A DNA stretch of 8,122 nt from NCBI GenBank assembly GCA_964526635.1, contig CAZGLR010000137.1:1-8122 (forward strand), in the 5' to 3' direction. Numbering within the stretch: position 1 is the first letter of the stretch; the number at the start of each line of letters is the position of its first letter. The DNA comes from CAZGLR01 sp964526635. GTDB taxonomy: Bacteria > Zixibacteria > MSB-5A5 > GN15 > JAAZOE01. This document shows positions 6,263 to 8,122 of the stretch, one piece after another. Under the pieces are notes generated by a model. That model was not told the origin of the DNA, searched no databases, and saw only the letters and a program-made list of their open reading frames with translations. Position numbers and translations under genes: made by a program.

Positions 6263-6633
6263 GTCCCCTCCAGGGTGGTTGTCGCGTAATTCTCAAAAAC
6301 TCTTTTCCATTGGCAGAACCGCACTTGCTTTGGTCGCGTTCTCAGGGGTTCTGCCCTGCAATTTCTTGTGGCCGCCTGCAAATGATACTATCATCTGATG
6401 GCGATAATTGATCACATGTATGTCACAAATGGCAGACAAAAGTCGCCATATTGTATACGATTCCATTCGTCTGTCGGGGTTGTCCCACCGTTTGTTGTTG
6501 TGTGCGGTTCCGACCGTATTTTCGACCGGCTCGCTCGGATCCCCCTACGGGAAGACCAGAGAAGAATTCCCACTCAAGCTATAAAAAGGTACGAAGAAGG
6601 GGCGCCCCGAGTCAATCACTTTTTTGGAAAAAA
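6263..6633 (-). other. Long untranslated leader of nrdJ
   Basis: These 370 bp separate the NrdR boxes from the nrdJ start codon and hold no convincing gene. Three structures are visible. GGCAGAACC (6312-6320) and GGTTCTGCC (6347-6355) form a 9-bp stem with a 26-base loop about 50 bp before the start. ATGATA-C-TATCAT (6382-6394) is a 13-bp palindrome. A TTGACT hexamer lies at 6615-6610 on the minus strand, with only a poor -10 match (TACCTT) 18 bp further on. I looked for the conserved cobalamin-riboswitch core, which would be natural for a B12-dependent enzyme, and did not find it. The leader may still be a regulatory RNA of another type, or simply contain dispersed repeats. Confidence 0.45.
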
Positions 6634-6649
6634 ACACAATATATTGTAT
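6634..6649. promoter_or_regulatory. NrdR box 1 (nrdJ-proximal)
   Basis: ACACAATATATTGTAT matches the near-palindromic NrdR box consensus (ACAC-ATATAT-GTGT type). NrdR is the zinc-ribbon/ATP-cone repressor of ribonucleotide reductase genes that senses dATP/ATP. The partner box begins 31 bp away, so both lie on the same DNA face, the arrangement known for NrdR sites. The nrdR gene itself is not in the window. Confidence 0.85.
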
Positions 6650-6664
6650 TTTCGCGCCTGTACC

Positions 6665-6680
6665 GCACATTATATTGTGG
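6665..6680. promoter_or_regulatory. NrdR box 2 (nrdJ-distal), overlapping a TATAAT
   Basis: GCACATTATATTGTGG is a second NrdR-box match, separated from box 1 by 15 bp. On the minus strand it contains TATAAT (6674-6669), which could be the -10 of the nrdJ promoter. Bound NrdR would then block RNA polymerase directly and the leader would be about 400 nt. No good -35 accompanies it, so the box is much surer than the promoter. Confidence 0.8.
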
Positions 6681-6745
6681 ATAATCCTGTGTATAATGTG
6701 TTAGTAAATCGTCGATAATCGCCTAAGGTCTTCGCGGCCAGAACC

Positions 6746-6988
6746 TTAATCATGCAAGCGCCGTACCTGCCGCAGTTGCCGAGACAGGTCGATATATTCC
6801 CGCATCATAGTTTCCTCGGCTTCGCTGATTCCCTCCATAACGGGGATGCCGATTTTGAGGACCGCCCGGACGATGTCGGCCAGGGTTCGGTCGTATTTCT
6901 CAGCCAGGCTGTTCAGCCGGGATTTCAACTCGTAAGATACAAAGATGTTGATACAATGGTCGCCTCGGAGTTTTTTAATGGGTTCCAT
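6746..6988 (-). CDS. Small ribbon-helix-helix (CopG/Arc-like) DNA-binding protein
   Basis: The 80-residue protein has the RHH layout. A short basic N-terminus (MEPIKKLRG) is followed by a strand (HCINIFVS, residues 11-18) that would insert into the major groove as a dimer. Next comes helix 1 (ELKSRLNSLAEKYD, 20-33), a turn with RT at 34-35, and helix 2 (LADIVRAVLKIGIPVM, 36-51). A charged helical tail follows (ISEAEETMMREYIDLSRQLRQVRRL), possibly for oligomerisation. RHH proteins are typically repressors, antitoxins or plasmid regulators, and nothing here fixes which. The ATG at 6988 has AAGGAG nine bases upstream and lies inside the 3' end of the preceding gene (14-bp overlap), so translation is probably coupled. 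There is no toxin-like partner; the partner is another putative DNA-binding protein. Confidence 0.75.
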   Translation of the reverse strand: MEPIKKLRGDHCINIFVSYELKSRLNSLAEKYDRTLADIVRAVLKIGIPVMEGISEAEETMMREYIDLSRQLRQVRRLHD

Positions 6989-7514
6989 CGGTACGTTCTC
7001 CTTTCGCCGTGCCCACGTTGTGATATTTCAGGTGGCCGATTAGTCGCTGCGGGGAAGCTATTTCGAGATTAAAGCGTCGGCGGAGCAGGCGCAAAATCGG
7101 CCGCCAGGTTTGCGATGGTGATTTCAGGCGGAGGATGCGATCGATATCGTCGCGGCGCGGATGGCAGCAGAGGGGGCAGGCGGGCCATAGATTTTTCGGC
7201 GGATAGAATCTCTGATTGATAAATGGCGCCAGCAGGCTCCGGAGTTTCTTGATGATATGCCGGTGATGGGCCTGGACGCGATGATGATCCCGTCCGGTTT
7301 CACCGGCGATATAGCTCAGTGAGCGGCCATGAAAATAATGCTGCCGAATCAGCTCGGCTTCATCTTCAGGCAAGCTGGTCAGGACGGCGTTGACTGCGCG
7401 GATGATGTCCTGGTTTGTTGTTTCATCACAGGATGCATGCTGCGCTATCCCCAGCCGGGGATCATAGCCGAGTTCTACGATCCATTCGTAAAAGGCAAGA
7501 CGGTTATGTGCCAT
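6975..7514 (-). CDS. Putative regulator: sigma-70 region-4-like HTH plus CxxC...HxxxH domain
   Basis: This 179-residue protein is of no family I can name. Residues 48-93 (LPEDEAELIRQHYFHGRSLSYIAGETGRD and onward, ending IIKKLRSLL) match the pattern of sigma-factor region 4: LP..E..li...yf.g.S...IA...G......v..h...i.kLR. No region 2 is present, so it is not a complete sigma factor. The C-terminal half carries CPLC followed by HPRRDDID (113-125), a basic helix, and then HLKYH (161-165). The spacing C-x2-C...H-x3-H suggests a single zinc site, reminiscent of small CxxC-HP..ID modules seen beside HTH domains. GGAGG lies four to five bases before the ATG at 7514, and a promoter matching -35/-10 precedes it. 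It overlaps the RHH gene by 14 bp. DNA binding and autoregulation are inferred. Confidence 0.7.
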   Translation of the reverse strand: MAHNRLAFYEWIVELGYDPRLGIAQHASCDETTNQDIIRAVNAVLTSLPEDEAELIRQHYFHGRSLSYIAGETGRDHHRVQAHHRHIIKKLRSLLAPFINQRFYPPKNLWPACPLCCHPRRDDIDRILRLKSPSQTWRPILRLLRRRFNLEIASPQRLIGHLKYHNVGTAKGERTDGTH

Positions 7515-7537
7515 GGAACCTCCGTTTTTTTACAGAG

Positions 7538-7566
7538 GATATACTCAAGTGATATGGCGATGTCGA
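7538..7566 (-). promoter_or_regulatory. Predicted sigma-70 promoter of the regulator pair
   Basis: On the minus strand TCGACA (7566-7561; 5 of 6 to TTGACA) is followed after exactly 17 bp by TATATC (7543-7538; 4 of 6 to TATAAT). Transcription would begin about 15-18 nt before the ATG at 7514, leaving room for the GGAGG ribosome site. The spacing and position make it credible. Confidence 0.5.
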
Positions 7567-7577
7567 TCACGTGATCG
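7564..7577. promoter_or_regulatory. Perfect 14-bp palindrome, candidate operator
   Basis: CGATCACGTGATCG is a perfect palindrome overlapping the predicted -35 of the regulator pair. A second perfect palindrome, GTGATATCAC, lies at 7612-7621, and its half GTGATAT recurs at 7549-7555 inside the promoter spacer. The repeated GTGAT words in a divergent intergenic region suggest operators for one of the encoded DNA-binding proteins. Confidence 0.45.
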
Positions 7578-7730
7578 GGGTGCGCTGTCGCATATGGCGC
7601 GATTCAATCTTGTGATATCACCCGGCGTAGTCCGTAAGTCTGGATTAGTGGGGGCAGATGATGATTGCGGGCATGGTAATGATTGCGTATGTTGCGCCGA
7701 TCAATAGATAAAACTCTATTCAGGATTTTC

Positions 7731-8122
7731 ATGGATCAGCCGTCGGAAGAATATCGCCAGATAGAGCGGGTCGAAGATACCGAAGTATCGGATCAGTTTC
7801 TACCGCGCCGGATCAGCATCGGGACATATATCGTCTTGATCTTCATGGTCGTCTTCTGGCCGGCGATGAATTTGTTGTTCCTGTTGCCCGGAACGTATGA
7901 GATCAACTATGAGGCGCTCGATCCGGTCCTGTTCATTTTTCTGCCGACAATTGTCATTCAATGGCTCATGGTTGGGGCAATTGCCCTGGCGATGTGGCGC
8001 GAACAAAGCGGTTTACCGAGCATCGGGATAGCCGGGCCGAAACTCATGGACGTGGTCATCGGCATCGGATTTCTAATTGCATCGAATGTTATTCTCTCCG
8101 GGTTCCAGGTGATACTCAATAC
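7731..8122 (+). CDS. Membrane protein, probable N-terminal part of a CPBP/CAAX-type intramembrane protease (3' end outside window)
   Basis: The frame is open from the ATG at 7731, with AGGA five bases upstream, to the end of the window, giving 130 codons. Residues 1-27 are polar and acidic, presumably cytosolic. Three hydrophobic segments follow, at about 31-53 (TYIVLIFMVVFWPAMNLLFLL), 65-89 (VLFIFLPTIVIQWLMVGAIAL) and 106-128 (MDVVIGIGFLIASNVILSG). The stretch between the second and third, with W at 89 and SGLPSIGIAGPKLMD, resembles the loop of CPBP proteins, where a short amphipathic segment (L..lGl..p...d) precedes the next helix. The diagnostic EExxxR and later His/Asn motifs would lie beyond the window, so the family call is provisional. 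It diverges from the HTH/RHH regulator pair, sharing a 216-bp intergenic region. Confidence 0.6.
   Translation, partial: MDQPSEEYRQIERVEDTEVSDQFLPRRISIGTYIVLIFMVVFWPAMNLLFLLPGTYEINYEALDPVLFIFLPTIVIQWLMVGAIALAMWREQSGLPSIGIAGPKLMDVVIGIGFLIASNVILSGFQVILN

Noticed and set aside
6293..6466. 57-codon minus-strand frame in the nrdJ leader
   Set aside because: It has no Shine-Dalgarno, it reads through the 9-bp stem-loop, and its composition is unremarkable. A leader peptide cannot be excluded but is not supported.
6263..6633. Cobalamin riboswitch upstream of nrdJ
   Set aside because: The conserved aptamer core and the characteristic B12-box words were not found on the minus strand by eye; a covariance-model search would be decisive.
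6692..6697. Plus-strand TATAAT as a promoter
   Set aside because: No plus-strand gene follows before 7731, and there is no matching -35. The AT-rich word sits beside the NrdR boxes and may be incidental.

Overview
The window looks like a chromosomal segment of an uncultured Gram-negative bacterium of the FCB/Zixibacteria type. The main clues are a large exported protein ending in a type I dockerin (GDANGDG... YLINYIFKSGPPP), a Bacteroidetes-like outer-membrane beta-barrel protein, a Thermus/Geobacter-type PyrE with a CPLC tail, and intergenic DNA full of palindromic repeats. The phylum is an inference from protein style, not a database result.

Layout. Bases 1-666 (+) hold the 3' end of a secreted, dockerin-bearing multidomain protein. 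A minus-strand cluster follows, transcribed from high to low coordinates: acpS (2356-1973), pyrE (1980-1399, overlapping acpS by 8 bp) and a PorT-like beta-barrel protein (1373-696). Next comes about 920 bp without a convincing gene (2357-3275). It is dense in repeats: a MITE-like element with about 26-28-nt terminal inverted repeats (2483-2660), a series of GC-rich hairpins (2764-2935), two palindromic elements sharing a GTTGTGGCGCACCCC start (2952-3011 and 3046-3125), and a degenerate 13-15-bp tandem repeat (3151-3249).

A second minus-strand group consists of a class II (B12-dependent) ribonucleotide reductase, nrdJ (6262-3971), and a possible roadblock-fold protein downstream (3902-3276), with a very strong hairpin between them. 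About 370-420 bp upstream of nrdJ are two palindromes that match NrdR boxes, with starts 31 bp apart. This is the classical geometry for the RNR repressor NrdR, so dNTP-responsive control of nrdJ is predicted.

Beyond the NrdR boxes is a two-gene regulatory cassette on the minus strand. It has a 179-aa protein with a sigma-70-region-4-like helix-turn-helix and a CxxC...HxxxH putative zinc site (7514-6975), overlapping by 14 bp a small ribbon-helix-helix protein (6988-6746). Its predicted promoter overlaps a perfect 14-bp palindrome. Diverging from it on the plus strand is the start of a membrane protein (7731 to the window end) that resembles the N-terminal part of a CPBP/CAAX-type intramembrane protease.

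Most of the coding content is housekeeping: lipid carrier activation, pyrimidine synthesis and dNTP synthesis. The parts most worth a second look are the regulator pair, the covarying nested palindromes and the NrdR-box leader of nrdJ.
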